A stretch of 64,000 nt of DNA. It comes from Methylobacter sp. S3L5C. GTDB lineage: Bacteria; Pseudomonadota; Gammaproteobacteria; Methylococcales; Methylomonadaceae. The DNA lies in the NCBI RefSeq assembly GCF_022788635.1, contig NZ_CP076024.1:496001-560000 (forward strand), given 5' to 3'. This document shows, in pieces, positions 48,356 to 59,061 of this stretch (its first letter is position 1; each line of letters starts with the position of its first letter). The notes under the pieces are model-generated. The model was not told the DNA's origin and did not search any database. It saw nothing but the letters and a program-made list of their open reading frames with translations. The position numbers and the translations under genes were made by a program.

Positions 48356-49459
48356 ATGACTAAAACAACGGATATTACTATTATTGGCGGCGGCGTTATC
48401 GGCTTGCTGACTGCCAGAGAATTCTTTAATGCCGGTGCAACCGTAACGGTTATCGAAAAAAATTTGTTGGGACAGGAATCATCCTGGGCAGGGGGAGGTA
48501 TTTTGCTGCCGCTTTGCCCCTGGCGGCAAGACGATGCCATTACTCGTCTGGCCATACAAAGCCATTCCTTGTATCCGGATTTAAGCGCTCAACTGCTTAA
48601 CGATACCCGTTTGGATCCGGAATGGACGCCCTGCGGCTTACTGATCACAAAAAATCCTGACATTACTGCAGCACTAAACTGGTGCAACACCAACAACATA
48701 GAATTTGAAATACCTGGAGCAGGTTTTTTTAACGAACTGGATACCACTCCTGATAATCCGCTTTTTTTGCCTAAAATTGCCCAGATTCGTAACCCCCGAC
48801 TAATTAAATCATTGAAACAGGATCTGACTAATAAGGGTGTGACTTTACTGGAACATTGTGAATTAACCGGTATTACTCTGACACAAGACCGGATTACCAA
48901 AATCCACACGACGACGGGACAATTAACTGTTAACCAGCTAGTTATTTCTGCCGGCGCTTGGACGGGGCAATTATTTCAGCAACTGTTTCCTGATATGATG
49001 AGGAATGCTCCAAAAATTGCTCCCGTTAAAGGTCAAATGTTGATATTTAATGCCCAGCCGGAAACCTTGCGTGCGATGGTGTTGGACGGAGATAAATACC
49101 TGATTCCGCGACGTGATGGAAAAATTCTGGCGGGAAGTACGGTAGAGCACGATAACTTCAATAAAAGCACAACAACCGCTGCCCGCGACCGATTAACTGA
49201 ATTTGCCTTAACGTTACTGCCGGCACTTAAAAAAGCCCCGCTAATTCACCATTGGGCAGGTTTAAGACCCGGTACTGAATACGGTGTACCCTATATCGAC
49301 AAACATCCTGAAATCTGTAACTTGAGCATTAATGCCGGCCATTTTAGAAACGGACTGGTGATGGGACCTGCATCTGCACAACTGATAGTTGATCTTATTT
49401 TAAATCGCCCTACTGCAATAGCGCCTGAGCCTTATAAATTAAGCAGATTGGTTGATTGA
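48356..49459 (+). CDS. thiO: Glycine oxidase ThiO
   Basis: An FAD enzyme supplying dehydroglycine for the thiazole of thiamin. It has 367 residues. The FAD motif is IIGGGVIGLLTAREFF; SSWAGGGILLPLCPW, PVKGQMLIFN, HWAGLRPGTEYG and HFRNGLVMGPA follow, all DAO-family ThiO features. No other thi gene is nearby. Confidence 0.92.
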   Translation: MTKTTDITIIGGGVIGLLTAREFFNAGATVTVIEKNLLGQESSWAGGGILLPLCPWRQDDAITRLAIQSHSLYPDLSAQLLNDTRLDPEWTPCGLLITKNPDITAALNWCNTNNIEFEIPGAGFFNELDTTPDNPLFLPKIAQIRNPRLIKSLKQDLTNKGVTLLEHCELTGITLTQDRITKIHTTTGQLTVNQLVISAGAWTGQLFQQLFPDMMRNAPKIAPVKGQMLIFNAQPETLRAMVLDGDKYLIPRRDGKILAGSTVEHDNFNKSTTTAARDRLTEFALTLLPALKKAPLIHHWAGLRPGTEYGVPYIDKHPEICNLSINAGHFRNGLVMGPASAQLIVDLILNRPTAIAPEPYKLSRLVD

Positions 49460-49466
49460 TTGATTC

Positions 49467-49513
49467 AACACGAAGAAAAACCCAAGTAAAAACTTCGTGT
49501 TCTTCGTGGTGAA
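49467..49513. repeat. Family B inverted repeat after thiO
   Basis: AACACGAAG (49467-49475) pairs with CTTCGTGTT (49493-49501), and CTTCGTGGTGAAA follows, the same words as at 11870 and 44981. Confidence 0.6.
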
Positions 49514-49561
49514 ATACTTTAACTTGAGACCTATAAAATCAGACCACCTAACGGCAAACTT

Positions 49562-50575
49562 ATGAACCTTTATCCTTTATTACGCCCCCTGTTATTTTCA
49601 CTTGATCCTGAAACTGCCCATGAAGTAACGCTTAAGCTGTTAAACGTCGCGCATGTTTCCGGCTTGGGCAAACTGATCTATCCAACCATTGACAATAAAC
49701 CTGTAAAAGTCATGGGATTGGACTTTAAAAATCCTGTCGGTCTTGCTGCCGGCATGGATAAAAATGGTGATTACATTGCAGCACTAGGCGCATTAGGCTT
49801 TGGTTTTGTCGAAATAGGCACGGTAACGCCACGCCCACAACCCGGCAATCCTAAACCGCGTTTGTTCAGACTGCCTGAACACCAGGCGATTATCAATCGT
49901 ATGGGCTTTAATAATTCAGGCATAGACCATTTACTCGGCCAGATAAAAAAAAGCAGCTACAGCAATATTTTGGGTATTAATATCGGTAAAAATTTCGACA
50001 CGCCTATTGAAAATGCGGTTGACGATTACTTGATTGGCTTACGTAAAGCTTATACATCTGCCAGTTACATTACCATTAACATTTCTTCACCCAACACTAA
50101 AAACCTGCGTCAATTGCAGCAGGGTGATGAAATAAAAGCCCTGATTGCTGCTTTAAAAGAAGAACAACTTAAACTACAACAAGAGCATGGTATTTATGTA
50201 CCTTTGGCTATAAAAATTGCTCCGGATCTAACCGATGATGAAATAACGCATATTGCCGGATTGTTGCTGGAATTTGAAATAGACGGTGTCATTGCCACCA
50301 ATACAACTATCGCCCGAGACAGGATTGCCGGACATCCATTGGCCCATGAAGCCGGTGGTTTAAGTGGCGCGCCCGTTAAAGACCAAGCCACTCATGTTGT
50401 ACGTGGCTTGGCCGCTGAATGTCAGGGAAAAATCGCGATTATTGCGGCAGGGGGGATTTTAAGTGCGGAAGATGCACAGGAAAAATTGCAGGCAGGAGCA
50501 AGTCTTGTGCAAATTTACAGCGGCATGATTTATTGTGGGCCACAATTAATAGAGGATATTGTAAAAGCCCTATAA
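49562..50575 (+). CDS. pyrD: Dihydroorotate dehydrogenase (quinone, class 2)
   Basis: Oxidises dihydroorotate to orotate in pyrimidine synthesis at the inner membrane. It has 337 residues. An N-terminal membrane-associating segment precedes VMGLDFKNPVGLAAGMDKNG, GFVEIGTVTPRPQPGNPKPR, the catalytic ITINISSPNT and IIAAGGILSAEDA with FMN contacts, as in class 2 enzymes. Confidence 0.97.
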   Translation: MNLYPLLRPLLFSLDPETAHEVTLKLLNVAHVSGLGKLIYPTIDNKPVKVMGLDFKNPVGLAAGMDKNGDYIAALGALGFGFVEIGTVTPRPQPGNPKPRLFRLPEHQAIINRMGFNNSGIDHLLGQIKKSSYSNILGINIGKNFDTPIENAVDDYLIGLRKAYTSASYITINISSPNTKNLRQLQQGDEIKALIAALKEEQLKLQQEHGIYVPLAIKIAPDLTDDEITHIAGLLLEFEIDGVIATNTTIARDRIAGHPLAHEAGGLSGAPVKDQATHVVRGLAAECQGKIAIIAAGGILSAEDAQEKLQAGASLVQIYSGMIYCGPQLIEDIVKAL

Positions 50576-50605
50576 AAATACAATAAGCCATATAGCTTAT
50601 TCGCT

Positions 50606-50636
50606 ACGAACGACTTGCATGGATGCAGTCGTTCGT
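50606..50636. terminator. Hairpin between pyrD and pmbA
   Basis: ACGAACGAC (50606-50614) pairs with GTCGTTCGT (50628-50636), followed by GGTGATAG and a T run. It may terminate both convergent genes, and its right side resembles family B repeats. Confidence 0.55.
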
Positions 50637-50666
50637 GGTGATAGTCTTTTTTAAAATAACAACCGA

Positions 50667-51998
50667 TTATTCCCCGGCAATCGACATACGTTCAACCAAT
50701 ATAGAACCTGTACGAACATTGCCACGATAATCAATATCATTGCCCACGGCAATGATATTTTTTAGCATATCTTTCAGGTTACCGGCAATAGTAATTTCTT
50801 CAACCGGATATTGAATCTCGCCATTTTCCACCCAGAATCCTGCGGCACCGCGCGAATAATCGCCAGTCACCATATTAACGCCCTGCCCCATTAACTCGGT
50901 AACCAACAATCCGGTACCCAGCTCTTTTAACATGCCCTGATAATCAAGGGTACCTGAATCTATCGTTAAATTACGCACACCACCCGCATTGCCGGTAGTG
51001 TGCATTCCCAGTTTACGTGCAGAATAAGTACTTAACACATAACCACGTAAAATACCGTCACTGACAATATCGCGAGGCGAGGTTGCTACGCCTTCACCAT
51101 CGTATGCAGCACTGCCCAAGGCACCTTTTAAATGCGGCTGTTCGTAGATACGAATAAATTCGGGAAAAACCTGACTGTCCAGCGCATCCAGTAAAAACGA
51201 AGACTTGCGGTATAAGTTACCACCACTGATTGCACCAATAAACGAAGCCAATAAACTTGCTGCCATTTCTGCGCTATACATAACTGGACATTGCCGGGTG
51301 CTCAAGCTGCGTCCACCCAAACGCCTGAGCGCCCGTGCAGCGGCTTTCTTGCCTATGTCAGCAGCAGCTTCCAAATCCAGGGCGTTTCTTGATACGCTAT
51401 ACCAGTAATCACGCTGCATACTATCGCCGCGTTGCGCCAAAACCGAACAACTTAAAGAATGGCGGGTTGAAATATAGCCCTGAAGAAATCCCATGCTATT
51501 ACCCATTACATGGATACCCTGATGGGTATTAACTGATGCACCTTCAGAATTACTGATTTCAGCATCATAACTACGACCTGCATCTTCGCATTCAATAGCC
51601 AGGGCAATCGCGTCATTAACACTGAGGTTCCACGGATGATTAAGATCAAGATCGGGAAACTCTGTTGCCAACCGTTCTTCTTCCGGCAATCCGGCATAGC
51701 TGTCTTCACTGGTATAACGTGCGATACTACAGGCTGCGCCAACCGTTTCTTTAATAGATTCCGGTGACAAATCGGTGGTGCTGGCAGTTCCTTTTCTCTG
51801 ATCAAAATAGACCGTTATACCAAGACCTTGGCCGCAATGATGTTCTATCGTTTCAACGTCACCCAGACGCGCTGATACAGACAAGCCATTTTCCTGGCTC
51901 AAACCTGCTTCGGCGGCGCTGGCACCCTGTTTTTTTGCCTCGTCCAACAAGTTTTGAACGATATTTTTTAAACGATTAATTTCTTCTTGGTTTTGCAC
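50667..51998 (-). CDS. pmbA: Metalloprotease subunit PmbA/TldE
   Basis: The TldE partner of TldD in a two-subunit protease that matures modified peptides and acts on gyrase-related targets. It has 443 residues with ISNSEGASVNTHQGI, LGGRSLSTRQCPV and MVTGDYSRGAAGFWVENGEIQ. It lacks the HExxxH metal site found in TldD, as expected. It lies downstream of tldD with a 172-base gap. Confidence 0.95.
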   Translation of the reverse strand: MQNQEEINRLKNIVQNLLDEAKKQGASAAEAGLSQENGLSVSARLGDVETIEHHCGQGLGITVYFDQRKGTASTTDLSPESIKETVGAACSIARYTSEDSYAGLPEEERLATEFPDLDLNHPWNLSVNDAIALAIECEDAGRSYDAEISNSEGASVNTHQGIHVMGNSMGFLQGYISTRHSLSCSVLAQRGDSMQRDYWYSVSRNALDLEAAADIGKKAAARALRRLGGRSLSTRQCPVMYSAEMAASLLASFIGAISGGNLYRKSSFLLDALDSQVFPEFIRIYEQPHLKGALGSAAYDGEGVATSPRDIVSDGILRGYVLSTYSARKLGMHTTGNAGGVRNLTIDSGTLDYQGMLKELGTGLLVTELMGQGVNMVTGDYSRGAAGFWVENGEIQYPVEEITIAGNLKDMLKNIIAVGNDIDYRGNVRTGSILVERMSIAGE

Positions 51999-52170
51999 TG
52001 TATTCTCTTAAATCTTGAGTAAATCATGTTACTGATAGCCTAAATCGACAAACGAGGCATTAATGTTGGGTTACGCAACAACCGACCACCCAACTTATAA
52101 ACTATTTTTTAGGCCTTGAAAACAAACAAAAGTCATGAGTAATTCAGGACTATTCATGTCTGGATAAACC

Positions 52171-53613
52171 CTAAACACTCGTCCCGCCAACCGTCAAGCC
52201 ATCAATTTTCATGGTCGGTTGACCGACGCCAACCGGCACACTTTGTCCTTCCTTGCCACAAGTGCCAACGCCACTATCCAACTCAAGATCGGTACCGACC
52301 ATGGATACTTTGGTTAAAACGTCAGGACCGTTACCAATAAGCGTCGCGCCTTTAACGGCACGGGTTATCTTGCCATTTTCAATCAAATAAGCTTCACTGG
52401 CCGAAAATACAAACTTGCCTGACGTAATATCAACCTGTCCTCCGGCAAAGTTTTTGGCATACAGTCCTCTTTTTACCGACTTGATAATTTCTTCGGGGTT
52501 ATGAGATCCCGGCAACATGTAGGTATTGGTCATTCGTGGCATAGGCAAACTTGCGTAAGATTCACGACGACCATTACCGGTGGACTTAACCCCCATTAAA
52601 CGGGCATTAAGTTTATCCTGCATGTAACCTTTAAGAATACCGTTTTCAATCAATACGGTTTTTTCTGTCGGCGTACCTTCATCATCAATACTTAACGAAC
52701 CGCGACGACCTTGTAAGGTGCCGTCATCGACCACGGTACATAAACTGGAAGCAACCCGCTCACCGACACGACCACTAAAGGCCGATGTGCCTTTACGGTT
52801 AAAATCACCTTCCAAACCGTGACCGATGGCTTCATGCAGCAAAATACCCGGCCAACCCGGCCCCAATACCACGGTCATATTACCTGCCGGTGCCTCTTCT
52901 GCTTCCAGATTAACCAATGCCTGCCTTACCGCTTCTTTACCGTATTCCAGTGCCCGACTCTGATCAATAAAATAACCGTAATCACTGCGACCACCGCCTC
53001 CCATACTGCCCTGTTCACGATGGCCGTTTTCTTCGACGATCACGGTGACGTTCATTCGTACCAAGGGTCTTACATCGGCAGCTAACGAGCCGTCCTGATT
53101 GGCCACCAGAATACTTTCATGCGAACCGCTAAGACTGACAATCACTTCTTCTATGCGAGAATCCAGTTTACGGGTTTCACTCTCAACATGACGTAATAAA
53201 TCTATTTTCTGTTGATCAGCCAATGATTTTAATGGGTTGGTAACCGGATAATACATCGGCCAACCAGCGGCTTTTACCAAACCAACCTGGGCATCTTGCC
53301 CTTGCCTGACAATGGCTTTAACGTTATTTGCGGCTTCCAGCAATACCGACAGTTCAATTCGGTCACTATAAGCAAAGCCTGTTTTCTCACCGGAGACAGC
53401 GCGCACTCCAGCGCCCTGCTCAATACTATGACTGCCCTCCTTAATAATCCCGCCTTCCATTACCCAAGACTCAGAATGACTGGACTGAAAGTAAATATCG
53501 GCAGCATCAACGGGCGAACTGAGCAACCGGCTCATAATTTTTTCAATATCGCCATCTTGAATACCGGCAGGTATCAGAATAGCTTGTCTTGCAAGATTTA
53601 ATAGTTCCATCAC
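52171..53613 (-). CDS. tldD: Metalloprotease TldD
   Basis: The catalytic subunit of TldD/TldE. It has 480 residues. The metal site is H260EAIGH265 in [21 protein letters not shown]-like [19 protein letters not shown] near the end is the conserved C-terminal segment. It starts [10 protein letters not shown]. It is in line with yhdP and rng, the usual gammaproteobacterial neighbourhood. Confidence 0.96.
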   Translation of the reverse strand: MMELLNLARQAILIPAGIQDGDIEKIMSRLLSSPVDAADIYFQSSHSESWVMEGGIIKEGSHSIEQGAGVRAVSGEKTGFAYSDRIELSVLLEAANNVKAIVRQGQDAQVGLVKAAGWPMYYPVTNPLKSLADQQKIDLLRHVESETRKLDSRIEEVIVSLSGSHESILVANQDGSLAADVRPLVRMNVTVIVEENGHREQGSMGGGGRSDYGYFIDQSRALEYGKEAVRQALVNLEAEEAPAGNMTVVLGPGWPGILLHEAIGHGLEGDFNRKGTSAFSGRVGERVASSLCTVVDDGTLQGRRGSLSIDDEGTPTEKTVLIENGILKGYMQDKLNARLMGVKSTGNGRRESYASLPMPRMTNTYMLPGSHNPEEIIKSVKRGLYAKNFAGGQVDITSGKFVFSASEAYLIENGKITRAVKGATLIGNGPDVLTKVSMVGTDLELDSGVGTCGKEGQSVPVGVGQPTMKIDGLTVGGTSV

Positions 53614-53624
53614 AACATCAAAAT

Positions 53625-53739
53625 AAAGGTTTAAAGTTCAAGGTTCAAGGCGCAAAGCTCAAGACCCAAGTTTCAAAAATAAGCCATATTCGCTTTAACC
53701 TTGAAACTTGAACCTTTCACCTTGTACCTTGTACCTTAG
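53625..53739. repeat. Family A repeat between tldD and the BamC-like gene
   Basis: Left side: GGTTTAAAGTTCAAGGTTC and CAAGGCGCAAAGCTCAAG. Right side: TTTAACCTTGAAACTTGAAC, CCTTTCACCTTG and TACCTTGTACC. The two halves are complementary in an imperfect palindrome of over 100 bases, the longest family A copy here. Confidence 0.7.
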
Positions 53740-54330
53740 TTATTCTTCTTTTAAATCATTACGTATGCTTTCATACAATGACTGCAATAATTTTTCAGCG
53801 CCATCGGCAAGCTCGGCTGAACTGTTATCTTTATCCGCGCCACGCTTTTTACCACGGCCACCAGCACTACTTTGTTCAGCCGCATTACCAAGAGTAGCAC
53901 TTACTAATGTCTCTGCACCGTCGCTTTCAACCGTTAGCACATAAATTGCCTCATTATGCTTGCCGCTAAAAAAAGATTTTTCAGGGTCATAAAGTACATA
54001 GTAAAGCCCTTTATCATGCTCACGATCGGTTATTTCAATGTCGCTTTGCTTTAATGCCAGACCCAGTGTACTCCAGGCATCATCAAGAGATTGCTTGATT
54101 CTCATTTGTGGCGGTGTTGATGTCGTCATATAAACATCTTCACCCAAGCCTGCTTCATGGCGCTTCTTGGGGATTTTACTGTTATCGATAACGCGTAACT
54201 CCGCACCTGGCTTACTAATAGTAATTGCCGGGGGATGCTCCAGCATTTGAGTATCCCGATAACGACTATCATTGCCACCACAAGAAACCAACAGGATGAC
54301 AAGCAGAAAACTTTTAATGATTGATTGCAT
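53740..54330 (-). CDS. bamC: BamC-like lipoprotein (short)
   Basis: A 196-residue lipoprotein from ATG 54330; a GTG at 54339 would add three residues. The lipobox is LLVSC, followed by NDSRYRD...LEHPP, the same plan as the start of E. coli BamC (CSSDSRYK...LEAPP). A single helix-grip domain follows with DDAWSTLGLALKQSDIEITD. E. coli BamC has about 344 residues and two such domains; this protein has one. It starts just after the nitrilase-like gene. The family call is good; the gene symbol is provisional. Confidence 0.75.
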   Translation of the reverse strand: MQSIIKSFLLVILLVSCGGNDSRYRDTQMLEHPPAITISKPGAELRVIDNSKIPKKRHEAGLGEDVYMTTSTPPQMRIKQSLDDAWSTLGLALKQSDIEITDREHDKGLYYVLYDPEKSFFSGKHNEAIYVLTVESDGAETLVSATLGNAAEQSSAGGRGKKRGADKDNSSAELADGAEKLLQSLYESIRNDLKEE

Positions 54331-54331
54331 A

Positions 54332-55150
54332 TTATTCACAAAAAAAACGTCTATGGCTTAAAACCGGAAATGCTTCCCGCACTTTTTCCAGTCGCTCAGG
54401 ATCTATTTCAGCCAAAACATAACCGCCACCGGTTTTGTAACAATCCAGCACTACGCCCCAAGGATCAATAATCATGCTGTGACCAAAGGTTTTTCGCCCG
54501 TTAATATGAAAACCACCCTGATTGGGTGCAATCACGTAACAAAGATTTTCTACAGCACGCGCACGCAGCAATACTTCCCAATGAGCAGCACCGGTTTCAG
54601 CAGTAAAAGCAGAAGGAACCACCAATATATCGACACCCTCATTACTCATTTTCCGAAAAAATTCCGGAAACCGCAGATCGTAACAAACAGCGATTCCCAA
54701 CTTGCCAAAAGGCGTATCAACAATCAGCGATTCAGTACCCGGCTCAATGGAATCTGATTCACGGTAGATTTCATTAGTCCCAGGAACATTGACATCAAAT
54801 AAATGTACTTTATCGTAACGACCGACTCTTTCGCCGTTATCGTTATAAATAAGACAAGCTGCACGCACCTTGTTATTGTCATCAGCCGCCATGGGAATGG
54901 TGCCGCCAACCACCCAAACCGCATATTTTTTTGCGACTGTCGCCAAAAAATCTTGTATGGGCCCTGAGCCTTCGACTTCCTTTGCCTTAAGCTTGTCAGC
55001 TTCATGATTCCCCATCAAAGCAAAGTTTTCTGGTAAAGCAACCAGCTTTGCACCGGCTTTAACCGCTTCCGCAATAAGCTTTTCAGCTTCCAACAAATTA
55101 AAACCGATATTAGGACTTGATGCCATTTGTATGGCCGCACATTTAGTCAT
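54332..55150 (-). CDS. Carbon-nitrogen hydrolase (nitrilase superfamily, Nit-type)
   Basis: 272 residues. The catalytic triad is Glu41 (LVALPENFALMG), Lys in GRYDKVHLFDV and Cys in GIAVCYDLRFPE. It is of the branch close to Nit1/Nit2 and omega-amidase, which may repair deaminated glutathione. It is between yhdP and tldD, a common order in gammaproteobacteria. Confidence 0.92.
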   Translation of the reverse strand: MTKCAAIQMASSPNIGFNLLEAEKLIAEAVKAGAKLVALPENFALMGNHEADKLKAKEVEGSGPIQDFLATVAKKYAVWVVGGTIPMAADDNNKVRAACLIYNDNGERVGRYDKVHLFDVNVPGTNEIYRESDSIEPGTESLIVDTPFGKLGIAVCYDLRFPEFFRKMSNEGVDILVVPSAFTAETGAAHWEVLLRARAVENLCYVIAPNQGGFHINGRKTFGHSMIIDPWGVVLDCYKTGGGYVLAEIDPERLEKVREAFPVLSHRRFFCE

Positions 55151-55161
55151 ATTGTCTCTTT

Positions 55162-58100
55162 TTATGGTGTGTTAGGTTCCTGCCAGGGAAAACTGGTGAG
55201 TCCATTCCATGTTTTCTGCAACAAGCCATCATTTTCATGTAGCGGAATAATTTGTGCGTTCTCCCAGTCGCCTTTAACCAAATACTGTGAACCAAAGAAA
55301 AAACCGTCTTGATCTTTACCGGTCAAAGTTCGCCCGATTATATCGGTAACTTTACCCATAATTGTACCAGCAATAGGGACAGCATCAGCACTTTTTGGTG
55401 CAACATTGACAATTTGATCAAGACTTTTATTGATAAAATCAGTCTCTCCTGTGAGAGTAATTTTTGCAGAAATAGCATCAATAACCAAGTCATCAGTCAC
55501 GGCTTTACCCTTTAATAAATCAAAGTGTCCATGGATACTGTTAAATGCCAGGCCTTCCTCATACACATCACTAAAATCGAGTTGCAAACGTTTTATCCAT
55601 TGGGCCATTGCCAGCATACCCAAAACGCGACCAAATCCAGGCTCTATACCTAAAATACGGCCGCCTTTTAAATTAACATCTATCTTTCCCTGTAAATCCG
55701 TTAAGGAAAATTGATAAGGAGCTGCATTCCACATACCGTTGAAATCAACAATGGCAGTAGTTTCTCTGAAATTTTTGGTAATACCCAGCTTGGACAGAAG
55801 AGGTCCAACTCTGGCCATATTCAGCTTGCCTTCTATATGGGTTTCGGATTGCTTACCCTTAACTTCCCAGTCACCTGACAAGACTAGTTTTTGATCATTC
55901 CCCGTCAACTCAATACGCTTGAAAGCGATACCGTTGGGTATACGTTCCGTTATGACATTCAACTGCCCGAGATCAACGGACTGCCACAACGTTTTTTGGC
56001 TGGTTATCGTTAATAAAGGCATAAAATCAGGAACAGATGGTGCGAATGCCGCAGAACCCTCCTGAGACTTGATTTTTTTAAACACGGAAAGCTCTAATTC
56101 TTTCATATCCAAATTAATACTATCAGCACCTTTAAGATTAACAGGAACTTTAAATTGACCTTTTGCAATTGCGCTATTGCTATCGCCTACCCAGTAATTA
56201 CCTTCAGGCTTTAATACCAGATCAAACAAACCCAAGTCGGCTTTCCCCCATAGCCCATGCTCGCTATATATTTTTATTTCTTTAAGACTAGTTACTGCAC
56301 CTGTTATGGCTCCGTTTTCTTTTCCGTAAGCAAGAGACGAAGCCAGACCTAGCCAGTCTTGCAAGTCCAGACGCTCACGATTAATTGCCAGTTTCATACC
56401 TAATCCCTGGCTTTCAGAAACATCACCAGAACCTACCAAAACATTCGCGGACTCAATAGCCTGTTGTTTTATATTGAACTTAAGCGCCGCTTTCAATTGA
56501 TTATTATAATTTACGTTAATCGGCAATAATGCCTGATCAGCCAAATTAAACGTCAGTGCCAACGATCGTTGCTGCTCTCTGGTCTTGGCTAACGCACCCG
56601 GCAAATCCAATGCCATGCCTGACAACTCTGAGAGCATAACCAGATCGGGTGAAGTTTCGCCGTAGGGAAGTTGTAACTTTAGCTGATAATCTGTTTCTCC
56701 TTCAGCTATCTGCCATCCGGGTATTTTGAATTGTTTCCGTAAACTACCAACATCAACGTGACCGGCTGCACTAACGGTTGTCTGGACATCCGAGCTTTTA
56801 ATAGCAATCTGAACAGGATAATTTAAAGCGGTCGCTTTAATAATGTCACTATAAATGCCCAGCTCATTAAATTTTAATACACCATTCATCTGGTTAACTC
56901 TCAAATCAAGAGCTTTCACTTTAAGCTTGGCATTACTCAACTGGGCAGATCCATTAACTTTAGCTATGCCGCGATCAGTTAACGGAAGCTTTAAATCCAG
57001 TGTTACCTGAGTACGTCCCTGTGGCTCTATAGAACCTAACAGCTTATCTACGGGTGAATTAAGTGGTGTCTTTTGCATAAACCTCAAACCTTCCAGTATA
57101 TCCGTCTCCAGCAACCCCTTAACCAGTAAATATTCACTATCATTCAGAGACGGTATCGTTACCCTGGCCTGATTAATTTTTACCTTGTCACTAAGGCCTT
57201 TAGCTAAATCAACCTGTAAACCACCCTGTAAAAATAAAATTTCGCCGCCAAGATCCGTTAAATGCGGCCATTCAGAGTTATATTTCAACTCCATTTGATC
57301 AATGCCAAACAACGCCTCAAAAATACCTTGTCCGCCAATAAACGGAAAATCACTTAAGTTGCCGAAAAACAACATCCCACCCTTGGGCACACGTCCACTA
57401 ATAAAAGCGTTATCCAGCCAATCAACAGTTGATTTACCCATCGTGCTCACAGGCAAATATTGAGCGACTTTACTGACATCATCACTGGCAAATGTCATTT
57501 GCAGATCCATAAACGTTTTCTGCCCTTCCATTTTTGGAATCGTTAAATTCAATCTGCTTTTAGTCGTTAAATGTGGAGCGTCCAGATGGATTATTGGGCT
57601 CGAAATAAGCCAATTATCGGGGTTTTGTTGCCATGCGATAGCGCCTTCAAGTTTTGTAATGGTTAATGTTTCGCGAAATAATCCAGGCGCTATCAGTCGG
57701 GCATCTTTAGTTGCCAAATTCACGCGACCTAATTGGTCACTTCCTTTCAGATGGCCGGTCAAATTCTCTACGCCTGGCATCGCACCTAAAGGAGGAAGAC
57801 TGATGTTTATAAACTCCCCGTTAACGGCGTAGTGTTTTTCATCCAGATCAGCGAATAAAGAAAGCTTCTCCAACGACCCTTGCAGTTGAACTTGAGTCAA
57901 TGCTTTAAACTGCTCATCTGGTAACGGCGTAAAAAACTGTAAAATTTTGGATATTTCCTGCGTATCTACTTGCTTAACAAACAGGCCTATTTTGTGCAGT
58001 AAATTGCCATTATTACTATCACCTGAAATACCCAGTATAGCGGCAGGCCATTTTTTATTTGCCGTTTCCAGCAAAAAATCAGGTGCCTCCAGATTCCACT

Positions 58101-59004
58101 GGCTGCCATTAAGCTGCCAATACAATTCAGTATTGAGCTGTTTGACTAAAAACTCCTGATCTTCAGGCTTGCGTATTTTTAGTTGTTGCAGATGCACCTT
58201 GCCCGTAAGAGAGACCAGTTTCGATTGTTCCAACTTACTCCATAGCTTAAAATTGCCGGTACCCGAATGAATATTCATGGCAAAGGGCAAATCACTGGTC
58301 AGCCACTCGGCCAGATGTAAGTTTTTAGCTTCCGTAAAAATAGTGCCGTCAATAACTAATGGTTTAAAAATATTACCCGTCAAATCCATAGACACTCTTA
58401 ATTCAGTGCCATATTTTTTGGGTAACTTCACCAGAATATTTATCTGATGCCGCTGAGCATTATTTATAATTGCAAAATCTACCTCGCCAACAATAGCGAG
58501 TTTATTTTTGCCTAGCTCATCCTGCCAACTAATCTGACTTTGTAAAATTTCGTATTTATTACCCTGTAACAACCACAACGGCTGTTCGTCGCTGGCTTTT
58601 AAGCCAACAATGGCAATACTGCCATCCTGTTTGCGTTTTACAGTGAGCTTGGCTCCCACTAGCGTAATCCAGGTCGATGATAGCCGATCCCGATTAATCA
58701 AAACATCCAGTAAATTAATCCCCAAACGTATTTCTTTAAGTTGAATCGCCGGCTGCTCACTGGCAACAGTGGAGGCTATTTTGATATCCTTTAATACGAG
58801 TTGAGGTCTATAGCCACGCATATTTGCGCGTAAACGCGCTATCGTGACCGGAACACCCACCAGCTCGCTGACACGTGTCGATAAATCAGCTTTATAATCA
58901 TCTATCTGAAATAACAATAAACGTACTGCAGTCAAGCTGACTGCCAATGCAATCAAAGACCAAAAAACAAGATGCCGCGTTGCACGCTTAATGTGATGGA
59001 TCAT
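55162..59004 (-). CDS. yhdP: YhdP family AsmA-like protein
   Basis: 1280 residues. An N-terminal transmembrane segment (LVFWSLIALAVSLTAVRLLL) is followed by a long periplasmic region of beta-rich repeats and a conserved C-terminal AsmA-like domain with KGGRILGIEPGFGRVLGML. E. coli YhdP has about 1266 residues and acts in phospholipid transport between the membranes. Downstream of rng, as usual. Confidence 0.93.
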   Translation of the reverse strand: MIHHIKRATRHLVFWSLIALAVSLTAVRLLLFQIDDYKADLSTRVSELVGVPVTIARLRANMRGYRPQLVLKDIKIASTVASEQPAIQLKEIRLGINLLDVLINRDRLSSTWITLVGAKLTVKRKQDGSIAIVGLKASDEQPLWLLQGNKYEILQSQISWQDELGKNKLAIVGEVDFAIINNAQRHQINILVKLPKKYGTELRVSMDLTGNIFKPLVIDGTIFTEAKNLHLAEWLTSDLPFAMNIHSGTGNFKLWSKLEQSKLVSLTGKVHLQQLKIRKPEDQEFLVKQLNTELYWQLNGSQWNLEAPDFLLETANKKWPAAILGISGDSNNGNLLHKIGLFVKQVDTQEISKILQFFTPLPDEQFKALTQVQLQGSLEKLSLFADLDEKHYAVNGEFINISLPPLGAMPGVENLTGHLKGSDQLGRVNLATKDARLIAPGLFRETLTITKLEGAIAWQQNPDNWLISSPIIHLDAPHLTTKSRLNLTIPKMEGQKTFMDLQMTFASDDVSKVAQYLPVSTMGKSTVDWLDNAFISGRVPKGGMLFFGNLSDFPFIGGQGIFEALFGIDQMELKYNSEWPHLTDLGGEILFLQGGLQVDLAKGLSDKVKINQARVTIPSLNDSEYLLVKGLLETDILEGLRFMQKTPLNSPVDKLLGSIEPQGRTQVTLDLKLPLTDRGIAKVNGSAQLSNAKLKVKALDLRVNQMNGVLKFNELGIYSDIIKATALNYPVQIAIKSSDVQTTVSAAGHVDVGSLRKQFKIPGWQIAEGETDYQLKLQLPYGETSPDLVMLSELSGMALDLPGALAKTREQQRSLALTFNLADQALLPINVNYNNQLKAALKFNIKQQAIESANVLVGSGDVSESQGLGMKLAINRERLDLQDWLGLASSLAYGKENGAITGAVTSLKEIKIYSEHGLWGKADLGLFDLVLKPEGNYWVGDSNSAIAKGQFKVPVNLKGADSINLDMKELELSVFKKIKSQEGSAAFAPSVPDFMPLLTITSQKTLWQSVDLGQLNVITERIPNGIAFKRIELTGNDQKLVLSGDWEVKGKQSETHIEGKLNMARVGPLLSKLGITKNFRETTAIVDFNGMWNAAPYQFSLTDLQGKIDVNLKGGRILGIEPGFGRVLGMLAMAQWIKRLQLDFSDVYEEGLAFNSIHGHFDLLKGKAVTDDLVIDAISAKITLTGETDFINKSLDQIVNVAPKSADAVPIAGTIMGKVTDIIGRTLTGKDQDGFFFGSQYLVKGDWENAQIIPLHENDGLLQKTWNGLTSFPWQEPNTP

Positions 59005-59061
59005 AGAGGCAGATCAAAGATACAAGGTTAAAGGCACAAAAAACATTTTTAATTTGGCATC

